Assembly (NCBI RefSeq): GCF_004803465.1
Contig: NZ_SRSF01000003.1
Coordinates: forward strand, 248,001-312,000
Reading direction: 5' to 3'
Length of the DNA stretch: 64,000 nt
DNA from: Neolewinella litorea
GTDB lineage: Bacteria; Bacteroidota; Bacteroidia; Chitinophagales; Saprospiraceae
In this document: one piece after another, positions 33,834 through 42,934 of the stretch
How positions within the stretch are numbered: position 1 is the first letter of the stretch
Layout: each line of letters starts with the position of its first letter
The notes under the pieces: model-generated
Database searches by the model: none
What the model saw: only the letters and a program-made list of their open reading frames with translations
What the model was told of the DNA's origin: nothing
Position numbers and translations under genes: made by a program

Positions 33834-34148
33834 ATGGAAGACGTCCGGGAGGTTACCCGCCTCATTCCCCCCGGCCGGGTCACGACCTACGGGGCTATAG
33901 CCGATTTCCTTACCCTGGGTAGCGCCCGGATGGTCGGGTGGGCCCTTTTTCAGGGAGTAACCGTGGCCGATGACGTGCCGGCCCACCGGGTCGTCAACCG
34001 CCGCGGCGAACTCAGCGGCCGCAATCACTTTATTACGCCTACCACCATGCAAGAGCGTCTCGAGGCGGAGGGGGTAGTCGTCCGCAACGATCGGGTGGCC
34101 GATTTCGCGAGCCGCTTCTGGTCACCCAATGAGTTACTCAATCCATGA
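33834..34148 (+). CDS. Alkyltransferase-like protein (ATL), MGMT-fold, Cys replaced by Ala
   Basis: 104 residues from MEDVREVTRL. The fold is that of the DNA-binding domain of O6-alkylguanine-DNA alkyltransferase: PPGRVTTYGAIADF (helix-turn-helix start), SARMVGWAL (arginine-finger region) and then VPAHRVVNRRGELSG. In active MGMT this last motif is PCHRV; here A50 occupies the cysteine position, so the protein cannot accept the alkyl group. Alkyltransferase-like proteins with Trp or Ala bind O6-alkylguanine and hand it to nucleotide excision repair. The stop overlaps the tsaB start by four bases (ATGA), and the gene follows the hydroxylase gene by about 20 bases. Confidence 0.87.
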   Translation: MEDVREVTRLIPPGRVTTYGAIADFLTLGSARMVGWALFQGVTVADDVPAHRVVNRRGELSGRNHFITPTTMQERLEAEGVVVRNDRVADFASRFWSPNELLNP

Positions 34149-34828
34149 TTCAATTATTGCTGGAAACCGCCACCGAAGTCTGCTCCGTGGCCGTGGCGCG
34201 CGACCAGGAACTCCTTGCCGAAGTCACCGCCGCCGGCCCACAGCAGCACGCCAGCCGGTTGACGCTGTTTATCGCCGAAGCGCTGGAAAAAGCCGGGCTT
34301 AGCCTGCACGAGCTGGATGAAGTAACGCTCAGCGACGGCCCCGGAAGCTACACCAGCCTGCGGGTCGGGGCCGCCACCGTTAAGGGACTCTGCCTGGCCC
34401 TGCCGAACCTTCATTTTAGTGCCGTGTCAACCCTGGAGGCACTGGCCTACGCCGTCCAGGCTGGTGGGGCGGACCGCATCCTGGCGACGGTGAACTCCCG
34501 CCGCAACGAAGTATTCGGCCAGGTATTTAACGCCGAAACCTTAGCGCCGGAAACCGAGGTAATGAACGTGCGCCTCAGTGATAGCCAATGGCGGGGCCGG
34601 TTGCTCGACGGTGCCGGGCTGGGCAAAATCGTGGTGTGTGGCCCGGGACAGGATCGCGTCCGGGAGGTGCTCGACGGCGACAATGCTTTCTCCTTCGCGG
34701 AACCAACCGCCCCGGCGGCCCGGCATTTGCTGGCACCCGCGCGCCGGCGCCCCGACGTAGCCGCTTACGAACCCTTTTACCTCAATCCGCCCTTCGTGAC
34801 GCGCTCGAAGAAGAAATCCCTACTGTGA
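34145..34828 (+). CDS. tsaB: tRNA threonylcarbamoyladenosine biosynthesis protein TsaB
   Basis: 227 residues. TsaB is the inactive ASKHA-fold partner of TsaD in making t6A at position 37 of ANN-decoding tRNAs. It starts LLLETATEVCSVAVARD and contains the conserved LSDGPGSYTSLRVGAATVKGL segment used for TsaD contact, then ILATVNSRRNEVFGQVF. Length is normal. It overlaps the ATL gene by four bases (ATGA) and truA by four bases (GTGA), so these three tRNA/DNA-maintenance genes are translationally coupled. tsaD, tsaE and tsaC are not in the window. Confidence 0.93.
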   Translation: MIQLLLETATEVCSVAVARDQELLAEVTAAGPQQHASRLTLFIAEALEKAGLSLHELDEVTLSDGPGSYTSLRVGAATVKGLCLALPNLHFSAVSTLEALAYAVQAGGADRILATVNSRRNEVFGQVFNAETLAPETEVMNVRLSDSQWRGRLLDGAGLGKIVVCGPGQDRVREVLDGDNAFSFAEPTAPAARHLLAPARRRPDVAAYEPFYLNPPFVTRSKKKSLL

Positions 34829-35592
34829 GCACCCGACGCTACCTGCTGGAACTGGCCTACTGCGGCACGGACTACGCCGGATGGCAACGGCAGCCCAACG
34901 CGCTGTCGGTAGAGGAGACCATCGATACGGCCCTGTCGACCATGCTGGGTACGCCCATCAAACTGGTGGGCTGCGGACGGACGGATGCCGGGGTCCACGC
35001 CGAGGACTACGCCGCGCACTTCGATTTCGAGGGTGAGCTGCCCCCGCGTCTGCTGGGACGGCTGAACCGGTACCTCCCCGCCGACATCGCGCTGCGGGCC
35101 CTTCACCACGTCCCGGAAAGTCTGCACGCCCGCTTCAGTGCCACGGGCCGCTCGTACATCTACCGCATGAGCCTGGAGAAAGATCCCTTCCGCCCCAACA
35201 CCGTGGCCTGGGTGCCGGCGCTGGGTGCCCTAGATCACCGCAAGATGGAGGAAGCTGCAGCCCTGCTCCTGGAGTATTCCGCATTTGCCCCTTTTTGTAA
35301 GACCAATTCCGACGCCTATACTATGAATTGCGCGCTGACGGAGAGCCGGTGGGAATTCGGCGAACGGAGTCTGACCTACCATATCTCGGCCAACCGCTTT
35401 CTTCGGGGGATGGTCCGGCTCATTGTCGGGATGTGCCTGCGCGTGGCAGAGGGGAAGTTGTCGCTGGACGAAGTGCGGGTGGCTCTGGACCGGCAGCAAC
35501 GTCTGCCCCGGCCGTGGAGCGCCCCGGCCGCCGGGCTGTATTTGTCGCGGGTGATCTACCTGGATCGAACGTCCTGGAGGGGGGTTCCATAA
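34825..35592 (+). CDS. truA: tRNA pseudouridine(38-40) synthase
   Basis: 255 residues from a GTG start, read as STRRYLLELAYCGTDYAGWQRQ after the initiator. The start is fixed by the alignment with TruA N-termini and by the four-base GTGA overlap with tsaB; the longer frame upstream mirrors tsaB. The catalytic aspartate is D54 in GCGRTDAGVHA. Further family segments are HARFSATGRSYIYRM and NRFLRGMVRLIVGMCLRV. The enzyme converts U38-U40 in the anticodon arm to pseudouridine. The last codons run through SRVIYLDRTSW, a normal C-terminus. Confidence 0.95.
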   Translation: MSTRRYLLELAYCGTDYAGWQRQPNALSVEETIDTALSTMLGTPIKLVGCGRTDAGVHAEDYAAHFDFEGELPPRLLGRLNRYLPADIALRALHHVPESLHARFSATGRSYIYRMSLEKDPFRPNTVAWVPALGALDHRKMEEAAALLLEYSAFAPFCKTNSDAYTMNCALTESRWEFGERSLTYHISANRFLRGMVRLIVGMCLRVAEGKLSLDEVRVALDRQQRLPRPWSAPAAGLYLSRVIYLDRTSWRGVP

Positions 35593-35608
35593 TACTGATG
35601 TCAAGCGT

Positions 35609-35616
35609 TATCTTTG
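35609..35616 (+). promoter_or_regulatory. -7 promoter element TATCTTTG before the WecA-like gene
   Basis: Exact TAnnTTTG match about 77 bases before the ATG at 35693, just after truA. It would start a transcript covering the WecA-like gene and crcB. Confidence 0.6.
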
Positions 35617-35692
35617 CTCCGGACAACACCCTGCCTTAAGCACCTGCCGCCGTTCGGCCCCTATGGGCTAAGTACCCACCCAAAGCACACCT

Positions 35693-36808
35693 ATGTTCGT
35701 ATTTATACTCAGCTTTCTGATATCCTTTGCGCTAGTATTTGCCATCATGCCTAACGTGATCCGCATTGCTATCGAAAAGAAATTGGTGGCCACGCCGGAA
35801 GCACGGAGTAGCCACGACATCATCACGCCCTGCCTGGGTGGTATACCCATTTTCCTGGGCATTCTTTTCTGTGCCCTGTTGCTTACGCCGCTGGACCAGT
35901 GGGGGGCGCTACAATACATTCTCAGTGCGCTGGTGATCGTGTTTATGATCGGGACCAAGGACGACATCAGCCAACTCTCGGCCGGGAAAAAAATGGCCGG
36001 CTTGTTTATCGCTATCGCGATTCTAGTGACCCGCGGGGAAGTCCGGCTGGAAAGCATGTACGACCTCTTTTACATTTCCGGCGATCTGCCCTTCTTGCTG
36101 TCCATCGCCGCCAGTGCCTTTACCCTACTGGTCATTTCGAATGCTTTCAACCTCATAGACGGCATCGACGGACTGGCCGGCACAGTCGGTGTGATCGCGA
36201 TGGTCAGTTTTGGAACTTGGTTCTTCGTCGTAGGTATGGTGCACCTGGGCGTCCTTGCCCTGGCCGCGGCCGGCGGCTTGCTGGCCTTCCTATACTACAA
36301 CGTATCAAAGGTGCAGAAAACCTTCATGGGCGATAGTGGAGCCCTGGTAGTCGGGATGCTGCTGGGCATCATGACTATTGAATTTATTGATGTGTGCGCC
36401 ACAGCTTCCATCCCCTCGATCTACCGCTTCAACCAGCCGATCGCCGTAGCGGTGGGGATTCTGATCATTCCCCTCTTCGATACCATCCGGGTATTTATCA
36501 CCCGCTTGTTGCGCGGTCAGAGTCCAATGAAACCGGATCGACGCCACATCCATCACCTGTTGATCGATTCCGATCTTTCACACGTGCAGGCCACCTTCGT
36601 ACTGGCCATGGTCAACCTGGCATTCATCAGCCTGGCTCTTTTCCTTGATCCGCTCTTCGACCTTCACCTAATCTTGGTTGTAGAGATCGGATTGGCCTTG
36701 GGCCTAACTTATCTACTGTACCGGCATGCTTTGCGCATCAAGCGCCAAAAGCGCGAGATGACGAATCCGGCCACGCCCGCCTCTGTCCCCCAGCCCCAGA
36801 CCGTTTGA
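35693..36808 (+). CDS. MraY/WecA-like undecaprenyl-phosphate sugar-1-phosphate transferase
   Basis: 371 residues with about ten membrane helices. Signature segments are SSHDIITPCLGGIPIF (start of the polyprenyl-phosphate site), GTKDDISQLSAGKK with the DD pair, NAFNLIDGIDGLAG, FMGDSGALVVGM and RRHIHHLLIDSD, the HIHH motif being typical of WecA rather than MraY. It loads the first sugar phosphate onto undecaprenyl phosphate at the inner membrane for O-antigen, exopolysaccharide or related glycans. Nearby Wzy-like and Wzz-like genes on the opposite strand fit a polymer pathway. The stop overlaps the TTG start of crcB (TTGA). Confidence 0.9.
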   Translation: MFVFILSFLISFALVFAIMPNVIRIAIEKKLVATPEARSSHDIITPCLGGIPIFLGILFCALLLTPLDQWGALQYILSALVIVFMIGTKDDISQLSAGKKMAGLFIAIAILVTRGEVRLESMYDLFYISGDLPFLLSIAASAFTLLVISNAFNLIDGIDGLAGTVGVIAMVSFGTWFFVVGMVHLGVLALAAAGGLLAFLYYNVSKVQKTFMGDSGALVVGMLLGIMTIEFIDVCATASIPSIYRFNQPIAVAVGILIIPLFDTIRVFITRLLRGQSPMKPDRRHIHHLLIDSDLSHVQATFVLAMVNLAFISLALFLDPLFDLHLILVVEIGLALGLTYLLYRHALRIKRQKREMTNPATPASVPQPQTV

Positions 36809-37182
36809 ATGCGCTTTTAGTCTTCCTGGGCGGGGGGCTGGGTGCCTTATGCCGTTACGGGCTGGCGCGCCTGCTGCCACCCGCGGCGCTGACGGAGGGT
36901 CAGTTTCCCTGGGCGACCTTTCTGGCCAACCTTTTGGCCTGTATCATTTTGGGTGTCGCCCTCGGTCTGATGACACGCGACCAGTTGTCCCGCAGCGGTC
37001 AGCTGCTGTTGGTCACGGGCTTCTGCGGCGGATTTTCCACCTTTTCCACCTTTGCTGCCGAACTGACCGAGCTGCTGCAGGGCGGTCACGCCGGGGTAGC
37101 CCTGCTGTACCTGGGCGGCAGCCTTCTGCTAGGAATTATCAGTATCGGGGCGGTGGTATACCTGACGTCGGCTCCGATTTAG
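36805..37182 (+). CDS. crcB: Fluoride efflux channel CrcB/Fluc
   Basis: 125 residues from a TTG start that overlaps the WecA-like stop. Four membrane helices; family marks are GGGLGALCRYGLAR near the N-terminus, WATFLANLLACIILG and the GFCGGFSTFSTFAAEL motif whose phenylalanines line the fluoride pore. It lowers cytoplasmic fluoride as a dual-topology dimer. No crcB riboswitch is seen, as expected from its place inside a transcript. Its last 44 bases overlap the 3' end of the Wzy-like gene on the other strand. Confidence 0.93.
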   Translation: MNALLVFLGGGLGALCRYGLARLLPPAALTEGQFPWATFLANLLACIILGVALGLMTRDQLSRSGQLLLVTGFCGGFSTFSTFAAELTELLQGGHAGVALLYLGGSLLLGIISIGAVVYLTSAPI

Positions 37183-38587
37183 CCGGGCTGTAGGTGCCCA
37201 TGCTGATCAGGATGGCGGTACTGATGAAAAAGAGGGACCCCACCTTGTCCGTCTCCAGCAAGTCGTTGATGATGCTGAAGGCGGCCACCACCGTTACGGA
37301 AAGCAGACTGGCCACGACGGCGGCGCGGGCGGCCGGATCGTCCTGTTGGAGGTAAAGCGATTGGCCGAAATAGAAGATACTGAACAGGAAAGCAACCAGC
37401 AGGAACAGGCCGGGATAGCCCTGCTCGACCAGGGTCATGAGGAAGTAATTGTGGATACCGCTGCGATCCTGGTTGTCACTGACGTAGGTCTGGAAGTTGT
37501 TGTTGGTATACCCCTCGTAAAGCTCCACGAAACTGCCGGGGCCGAAGCCCGTGACCGGCCGGTACGGCACCATATTGCCGCCTGCTACCCAGCGGTAGAA
37601 GCGCTCCATGGTACTGATGTCCTCCAGTTTGTAGGTAGCCGAAATGAGGTTGTCGAATTCCTGGTGGGCAATGGTGGTGTCGTAATTCGGGGCGTACTCC
37701 AGGTACTGGTTGTCCTGCACGAAGTATACCGCTACCCCGGCGGCGGCGACGAAGGCCAGGGTGACCGCCGGACGCAGTAGCCGGTACCGGATCAGGGCGT
37801 AGGCGGCCGCGGCAAGCAGCAGGGCCACGTAGGCCGCCCGGGTGTAGGAGAAGAAAATAGTGGCCGACCAAATGGGCACGATCAGGTAGAGCATCCAGCG
37901 GTAGGACTTCCCCCGGTGGCGCCGCGACCAGATGAAGTACCCCAGCCAGGGCGTGAAGGTGGCCAGGCATCCGGCGTAGGATACGTGGTTGCGCATGAAA
38001 GGACTCATGGTGCGGAACTGGTCCGCGAAGCTGAAGCCGTAGCCTGCGTGGCGGACCAGCGTCTGGACGGCTACAAACAGCAATGGCCAGAATACGCAGT
38101 GCGCAAAGATGGTCACCGCCCGCGGCGTACGCAGGAGCAGCAGGGGCAGGAGGAAGAAAGCCCCGACGTACCACAACTTGGCCAGCGAGAACTTCAGGCT
38201 GATCACCTTGAGCTCTCCAAACCCGCTGGCCACCAAGATCCAGGCCACGTGCAGGTACAGCAGGAGGGCGATAGGGTGGAGGAATGTCCGGTGGTCGTAG
38301 GCGGGCCAGTGACGGGCAGCGTGCAGCAGCAGCCAGCCGGTCAGTCCTACTGCGATGGGTTCGGTGGGCAGGTCCGTACCGATGCCCCCGGGCAGCTCGA
38401 TCTCCGTACCCAGGGGGATCATCACCAGCAGTAACCAGAAGAATGGGCGCACGTCTACCGCGGCCTGCATGCCCACCCACAGCAGCACCGGCAGCCCGGC
38501 GATCCAGTAATGGCCGCTGCCAACTGCCAGCGCAATGCTCAGTACGACCACCACGGCGTATCCGCTGTAAAGTCGCACCGGGCTCAT
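37139..38587 (-). CDS. O-antigen ligase / Wzy-type polymerase family membrane protein
   Basis: 482 residues starting MSPVRLYSGYA; the ATG overlaps the stop of the Wzz-like gene by four bases, and the 22-codon upstream extension is rejected. About eleven to twelve membrane helices, with a long periplasmic loop near residues 290-370 (QDNQYLEYAPNYDTTIAHQE, RPVTGFGPGSFVELYEG) where the ligase/polymerase family places its catalytic arginine and histidine (NQDRSGIHNYFLMTLVEQG). Such proteins polymerise or ligate undecaprenyl-linked glycans on the periplasmic face. The Wzz-like neighbour favours a polymerase role over a ligase, but sequence alone does not decide. Confidence 0.82.
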   Translation of the reverse strand: MSPVRLYSGYAVVVVLSIALAVGSGHYWIAGLPVLLWVGMQAAVDVRPFFWLLLVMIPLGTEIELPGGIGTDLPTEPIAVGLTGWLLLHAARHWPAYDHRTFLHPIALLLYLHVAWILVASGFGELKVISLKFSLAKLWYVGAFFLLPLLLLRTPRAVTIFAHCVFWPLLFVAVQTLVRHAGYGFSFADQFRTMSPFMRNHVSYAGCLATFTPWLGYFIWSRRHRGKSYRWMLYLIVPIWSATIFFSYTRAAYVALLLAAAAYALIRYRLLRPAVTLAFVAAAGVAVYFVQDNQYLEYAPNYDTTIAHQEFDNLISATYKLEDISTMERFYRWVAGGNMVPYRPVTGFGPGSFVELYEGYTNNNFQTYVSDNQDRSGIHNYFLMTLVEQGYPGLFLLVAFLFSIFYFGQSLYLQQDDPAARAAVVASLLSVTVVAAFSIINDLLETDKVGSLFFISTAILISMGTYSPAKSEPTSGIPPPRY

Positions 38588-39699
38588 CGCGTAATGCTTC
38601 CCCAGTCGTATTGTCGGCCGCTCTCGAGCAGCAGTACGCCGATCACGGCGCACAGGAAGGTGAGCACGGTAGTGGCCACGACGATCAGCCAGCGGATGGG
38701 CGAGCTCTTGACCAGGGGCGTGCGGGCGGCTTCGATCACCTCCAGGGTGCGCCGATCGCCGTCGAGGATGCTCTGGTACTGCTTCAGGCGGGTGCGGCTT
38801 TCGCTGAGCGACTCGTTCGCCTGCAGGCGTTCCTCCTCCAGGTTGTCGATTTGGCCGATGCTCGCATTGAGTTTGGCCAGTTGGTCGGTGAGGGCACCCC
38901 GGGTTTGGCGCAGGCCGGTGAGATCGACGGTCAGTTTGGCGATGCTGTCCCGCACACCCATTTCCCGGAAGGCGGTCAGGCGGGCCTGGGTACCCGCGAT
39001 CTGCTGGTCGAGCTTGCTGGCCGCGGTGGCCAGGGCTTCGCTCTGCGCCTCGGTATTGTAAATTCCGGAGGTTTCGCGGAGTTCGGAGAGCCGCTTGTTC
39101 AGTTCATCCAGGCGGCGCTGGCTTCCTTCGGCCTCCTGCTGCAGGCCGCTGGCGTTGCGCCCGTGGGTAGCGCGGATCAGCCGCAGGTTAACCTCGTTGA
39201 TGCGTTCCCGGGCGGCGTTGGCCATTTGGGCGGCGCGCGCGGGATCACGGTCCTCAACCGTGAGTTCAATGATGTCGCGGGGCGTACGCTCCACCGCGTA
39301 GCGCCGCTGGAACTCCTCTACGACCCGCACCGGCCCCTTCCGGTTGGTACTGTCGATGTCGTATACTCCGTACAGGTTGAAGGTGTCGATCATATAGTCG
39401 ATCACTTCGTTGCTTTCGGCGATGCTGAGGAGCCGGTCGATGTCGTCCCCGGTCCCGTAAAACTGGATGCGCGCGCCCGCGGTTCCGAAGGTGCTTTCGA
39501 TGGAAACCTGTTCCGGGCTGATGGCCACAAAGGATGTATAGCCGGTATAGTACACGGGCAACAGCAGCGAGATGATAATCGCAACGACCGCGCCGGCGGC
39601 GGTGGTGAACAGGATCGCCCGGCGCCATTGCCAGAGGGTGCGCAGTACCCCGAGAAGGTGAACGGGTGGGGGAGGGGAAGACGAATGGGTAGACGGCAT
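38584..39699 (-). CDS. Wzz/GumC-like polysaccharide chain-length protein
   Basis: 371 residues. Two membrane helices, AILFTTAAGAVVAIIISLLL (about 28-48) and WLIVVATTVLTFLCAVIGVLLL (about 335-357), bracket a periplasmic domain with long coiled coils (about 160-310). The proline-containing TPLVKSSPIRW before the second helix is the usual Wzz hallmark. No cytoplasmic tyrosine kinase domain follows. It sets the length of, or helps export, an undecaprenyl-linked polysaccharide together with the Wzy-like protein that it overlaps by four bases. The N-terminal 13 residues are proline/serine rich. Confidence 0.88.
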   Translation of the reverse strand: MPSTHSSSPPPPVHLLGVLRTLWQWRRAILFTTAAGAVVAIIISLLLPVYYTGYTSFVAISPEQVSIESTFGTAGARIQFYGTGDDIDRLLSIAESNEVIDYMIDTFNLYGVYDIDSTNRKGPVRVVEEFQRRYAVERTPRDIIELTVEDRDPARAAQMANAARERINEVNLRLIRATHGRNASGLQQEAEGSQRRLDELNKRLSELRETSGIYNTEAQSEALATAASKLDQQIAGTQARLTAFREMGVRDSIAKLTVDLTGLRQTRGALTDQLAKLNASIGQIDNLEEERLQANESLSESRTRLKQYQSILDGDRRTLEVIEAARTPLVKSSPIRWLIVVATTVLTFLCAVIGVLLLESGRQYDWGSITR

Positions 39700-39724
39700 A
39701 GATTAGCTTGGGGATCGCTCGGGG

Positions 39725-39732
39725 CAAAGGTA
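39725..39732 (-). promoter_or_regulatory. -7 promoter element TACCTTTG of the Wzz-Wzy pair
   Basis: Exact TAnnTTTG match on the minus strand, 25 bases before the Wzz-like ATG at 39699. Confidence 0.6.
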
Positions 39733-40005
39733 ATACGCCCCGGCGCGGCGCGGCCGAATAGCCACCAGGGGTGTGCCGTGATCAGGGCGAAGGTGGGAGC
39801 CGCTGGCCTATCCTGATACCCCATCAATGCCTAATGTGGTATCGCATTCGGATCCGGTAGGCCATGTTTGTTGGGCAAATTCGTGGTTGTCAGAACAACT
39901 GTTTGGCAGCTTATTGCCAATCATCACTTACATTTAGGCAAGCAAGGCAGCACCTGCAACGGTTCTACCGTTTAGCCTGCAAGCCCCAAATCACTAACCA
40001 TCATT
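39733..40005. other. Intergenic region upstream of susC-like gene
   Basis: No gene is seen in this spacer (about 306 bases in all from the Wzz start). It holds a perfect dyad TTGGCA-N6-TGCCAA at 39903-39920, described separately. TACATTTA near 39930 is a poor match to the -7 consensus. Confidence 0.4.
39903..39920 (+). promoter_or_regulatory. Dyad-symmetric candidate operator upstream of susC-like gene
   Basis: TTGGCA and TGCCAA form perfect six-base arms with a six-base centre, about 85 bases before the ATG at 40006. It could bind a dimeric regulator. No regulator gene is adjacent, and a match of this size can occur by chance. Confidence 0.3.
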
Positions 40006-42915
40006 ATGTTACGAACCAAAAATCCACTCGCAGGCAGCCTGATCATGGCCCTGTTCCTGCCTTGTCTACTCTTCGCCCAGTACCCCGTAACGGGTACCGT
40101 CACCGACGTAGACGGTGAGCCCCTGATCGGGGTTTCCATTTTGGTGGTTGGTACCACTTCGGGTACGGTCACCGATTTTGACGGCAATTTTCAGGTTGAC
40201 GTGCCGGACGATCCGGCCCAACTGCGCCTCAGCTATACCGGCTTTGCACCTCAGGTAGTCGAAGTATCGCGCGGCATCGGCCCGGTCGAGATCATCATGC
40301 AGGAAGATATCGCCAATCTCGAGCAGGTAGTGGTGACGGGCCTGGCTTCCACCATCAAGCGGTCTAACCTGGCCAACGCGGTCTCTACCGTAAGCGGGGA
40401 GGAACTTACCGGGGTGACCAGTCAGCAGACCCTGGACGGTGCCCTCTACGGGAAGCTCACCGGGGTGAATATTACCCAGACCTCGGGAGCACCGGGCGGC
40501 GGGTACGCCGTGCGCCTGCGCGGTGTCTCCTCTCTATCGGGCAACAACCAGCCGCTGTTCATCGTCGACGGGGTGTACATCTCCAACGTCGAGATCCCCA
40601 ACGGATCGCGTAACGCCTCCGGTGCCAACAGCGCGAGCGAAGAATCGGCCTCCAACCGCGTCGCCGACATCAACCCAGACGACATCGAAAGCATTGAGGT
40701 ACTGAAGGGCGCTTCGGCCGCCGCCATCTACGGTACCCGGGCGAATGCCGGCGTAATCATCATCACGACCAAGAAAGGCGTGTCGGGCGAAACCCGCGTA
40801 TCTTTCAACCAGGACCTCGGCTTCAATACCATCATCCGGAAGGTGGGCCGCCGTTCCTACACCGCCGCCCAGATCGAAGAGCAATTCGGCGCCGACGCCC
40901 GGACGGAGTTCGAAGCCGCCCAATCCCGCGGCGAGATCTTCGACTACGAAGACATCATCTACGGAGAGAAGGGACTGATTTCCGATAGCCGCTTGCGGGT
41001 AAGCGGGGGCAACGACAAGACCAACTTCTTCGTCAGTACCAGTTGGCGCGACGAGGCCGGCATCATCAAGAATACCGGCTACGAACGCTTCACCGCCCGC
41101 CTCAACCTGACCCACAAGATCAACGACCGCCTGCGCGTCCAGTCCAGCACCAACTACATCCGGTCGGCGGCTTCGCGCTCCTTCAGCGGAAACGAGAACG
41201 AGGGCGGCCTGTCGTACGGTTACACCCTGGCCTTCACGCGGGACTACGTAAACCTGTTCCCGGATGCCAGCGGCAACTACCCGGACAACCCCAACTTCTC
41301 CGGCAACCCCCTGCAGACGCGCGACCAGACACGCAACGAGGAGAACATCGACCGCGTACTGGAAGGCATCAACGTGAACCTGAATGTCTTGCAGACCGGC
41401 AACCAGTCGCTCAACGTTATCTTCAACGGTGGACTGGACTTCATCCTCAGCAAGACTTTCGTCTACGTACCGGAAAGCTTCCAGTCGCAACGCGGCCGGC
41501 AGAACGGCTTCGTCGCCGAGGGAAAGAACGACCTGTTCAACTACAACTACAGTGCCATCGGGGTACACGACTATTACACCGAGAGCGGCATCAACTTCAC
41601 CACCCAGGCCGGTATCACCTACATCAACCAGTCGGCCGACCAACTCCTGAGCCAGACCACCCAGCTGATCCCCCTGCAGACCAACCTCAGTCGGGGCGCC
41701 GCCCAGGAAATCGACCAGACGCTGGTGAATATTGAGGAATTCGGTTACGTAGTCCAGGAGGAAGTGAACCTCAACGACAAAGTGATCGCCACGGCCGGCA
41801 TCCGTTTCGACAAGTCGTCGCTGAACGGTGACCCCAACCGCTACTTCGCCTTCCCCCGCGCTTCGGTGGCCGTGAACATCCACGAATTCGATTTCTGGAA
41901 CACCGGAGGTGGCCTCTTCAACCAGGTCAAACTGCGCGCCGCCTACGGAGAAACCGGCAACAGCGCCAGTTTCGGCCGGCTGTTCACCTCCCTCACCAAC
42001 ACCAGCATCGGCGGGCGGGCCGGCTTCACGGTCAACGGCCAGCAGGGCAACAGCGACCTGGAGCCCGAAACGAGTTCGGAAATTGAATTTGGCACCGACA
42101 TCGGCCTGGCTGACAACAAGGTCAACATCACGGCTACCTACTACATCCGCGACGTTACCAACCTGCTTTATGACCGGTCCCTGCCCACCTCATCGGGCTT
42201 CAGCAACGAGATCCGCAACGACCTCGACCTGCGCAACCGTGGTTTTGAATTCCAGCTGGGACTTAATCCCTTCCGTACCCCCACGATCGATTACCGGACC
42301 ACCTTCAACTTCTGGCTCAACCGCAGCGAGATCACCCGCCTGGGCGTGAAGGATGGCGAGGAAGGCGAAGACATTCCCAGTTTCGTCCCGCCCGGCGTGG
42401 CCTTCGGACTCGGCCTGGGTACCTTCTACATCAACGAGGGGTCGCCGATCACCGGTCTATGGGAGAACGTAGACGGGGTACCCACTCAGACGGGGAATAC
42501 GGAGCCCGACTTCCAGTTTGGCTGGAACAACAACCTGACGCTCTTCGAAAACCTGGACATCAACTTCCTCTTCCACTGGCGGCAGGGCAGCGAACTGCTG
42601 AACCTTACCCGCCTGCTGACCGACCTGGGCGGTACCACTCCCCGGGAATACGCGGACCTGGAAGGGTTCATCGAGGATGGCTCCTACTTCCGCCTCCGTG
42701 AGGCCGGGGTGGCATACCGCTTCCCCCTTGACAACAAGTTCCTCAAGGGGTTGAAGGTCGGCCTGTCGGGTCGCAACATCTTTACGCTTACGGATTACAG
42801 CAGCTACGACCCCGAGACTTCGGTGAAGGGCGGTGGAGGCCTGTCTACCAACATCGAGGTAGCCCCCTTCCCGAGCAGCAAGCAGTTCTACCTGCAGGTC
42901 GGACTGGAGTTTTAA
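40006..42915 (+). CDS. SusC/RagA-family TonB-linked outer membrane transporter
   Basis: 969 residues with a signal peptide ending about CLLFAQ. The carboxypeptidase-regulatory-like domain follows (VTGTVTDVDGEPLIGVSILV, about 27-105), then the TonB plug (EQVVVTGLASTIKR, LRGVSSLSGNNQPLFIVDGVYI, IESIEVLKGASAAAIYGTRANAGVIIITTKKG) and a long 22-strand barrel ending FYLQVGLEF. With its SusD partner downstream it imports glycans or peptides in an energy-dependent way via TonB. No glycoside hydrolase or peptidase lies beside the pair, so the substrate cannot be inferred. The spacer to the susD-like gene contains a hairpin that may reduce downstream expression. Confidence 0.95.
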   Translation: MLRTKNPLAGSLIMALFLPCLLFAQYPVTGTVTDVDGEPLIGVSILVVGTTSGTVTDFDGNFQVDVPDDPAQLRLSYTGFAPQVVEVSRGIGPVEIIMQEDIANLEQVVVTGLASTIKRSNLANAVSTVSGEELTGVTSQQTLDGALYGKLTGVNITQTSGAPGGGYAVRLRGVSSLSGNNQPLFIVDGVYISNVEIPNGSRNASGANSASEESASNRVADINPDDIESIEVLKGASAAAIYGTRANAGVIIITTKKGVSGETRVSFNQDLGFNTIIRKVGRRSYTAAQIEEQFGADARTEFEAAQSRGEIFDYEDIIYGEKGLISDSRLRVSGGNDKTNFFVSTSWRDEAGIIKNTGYERFTARLNLTHKINDRLRVQSSTNYIRSAASRSFSGNENEGGLSYGYTLAFTRDYVNLFPDASGNYPDNPNFSGNPLQTRDQTRNEENIDRVLEGINVNLNVLQTGNQSLNVIFNGGLDFILSKTFVYVPESFQSQRGRQNGFVAEGKNDLFNYNYSAIGVHDYYTESGINFTTQAGITYINQSADQLLSQTTQLIPLQTNLSRGAAQEIDQTLVNIEEFGYVVQEEVNLNDKVIATAGIRFDKSSLNGDPNRYFAFPRASVAVNIHEFDFWNTGGGLFNQVKLRAAYGETGNSASFGRLFTSLTNTSIGGRAGFTVNGQQGNSDLEPETSSEIEFGTDIGLADNKVNITATYYIRDVTNLLYDRSLPTSSGFSNEIRNDLDLRNRGFEFQLGLNPFRTPTIDYRTTFNFWLNRSEITRLGVKDGEEGEDIPSFVPPGVAFGLGLGTFYINEGSPITGLWENVDGVPTQTGNTEPDFQFGWNNNLTLFENLDINFLFHWRQGSELLNLTRLLTDLGGTTPREYADLEGFIEDGSYFRLREAGVAYRFPLDNKFLKGLKVGLSGRNIFTLTDYSSYDPETSVKGGGGLSTNIEVAPFPSSKQFYLQVGLEF

Positions 42916-42934
42916 TCACCAACCCTAACTCATC

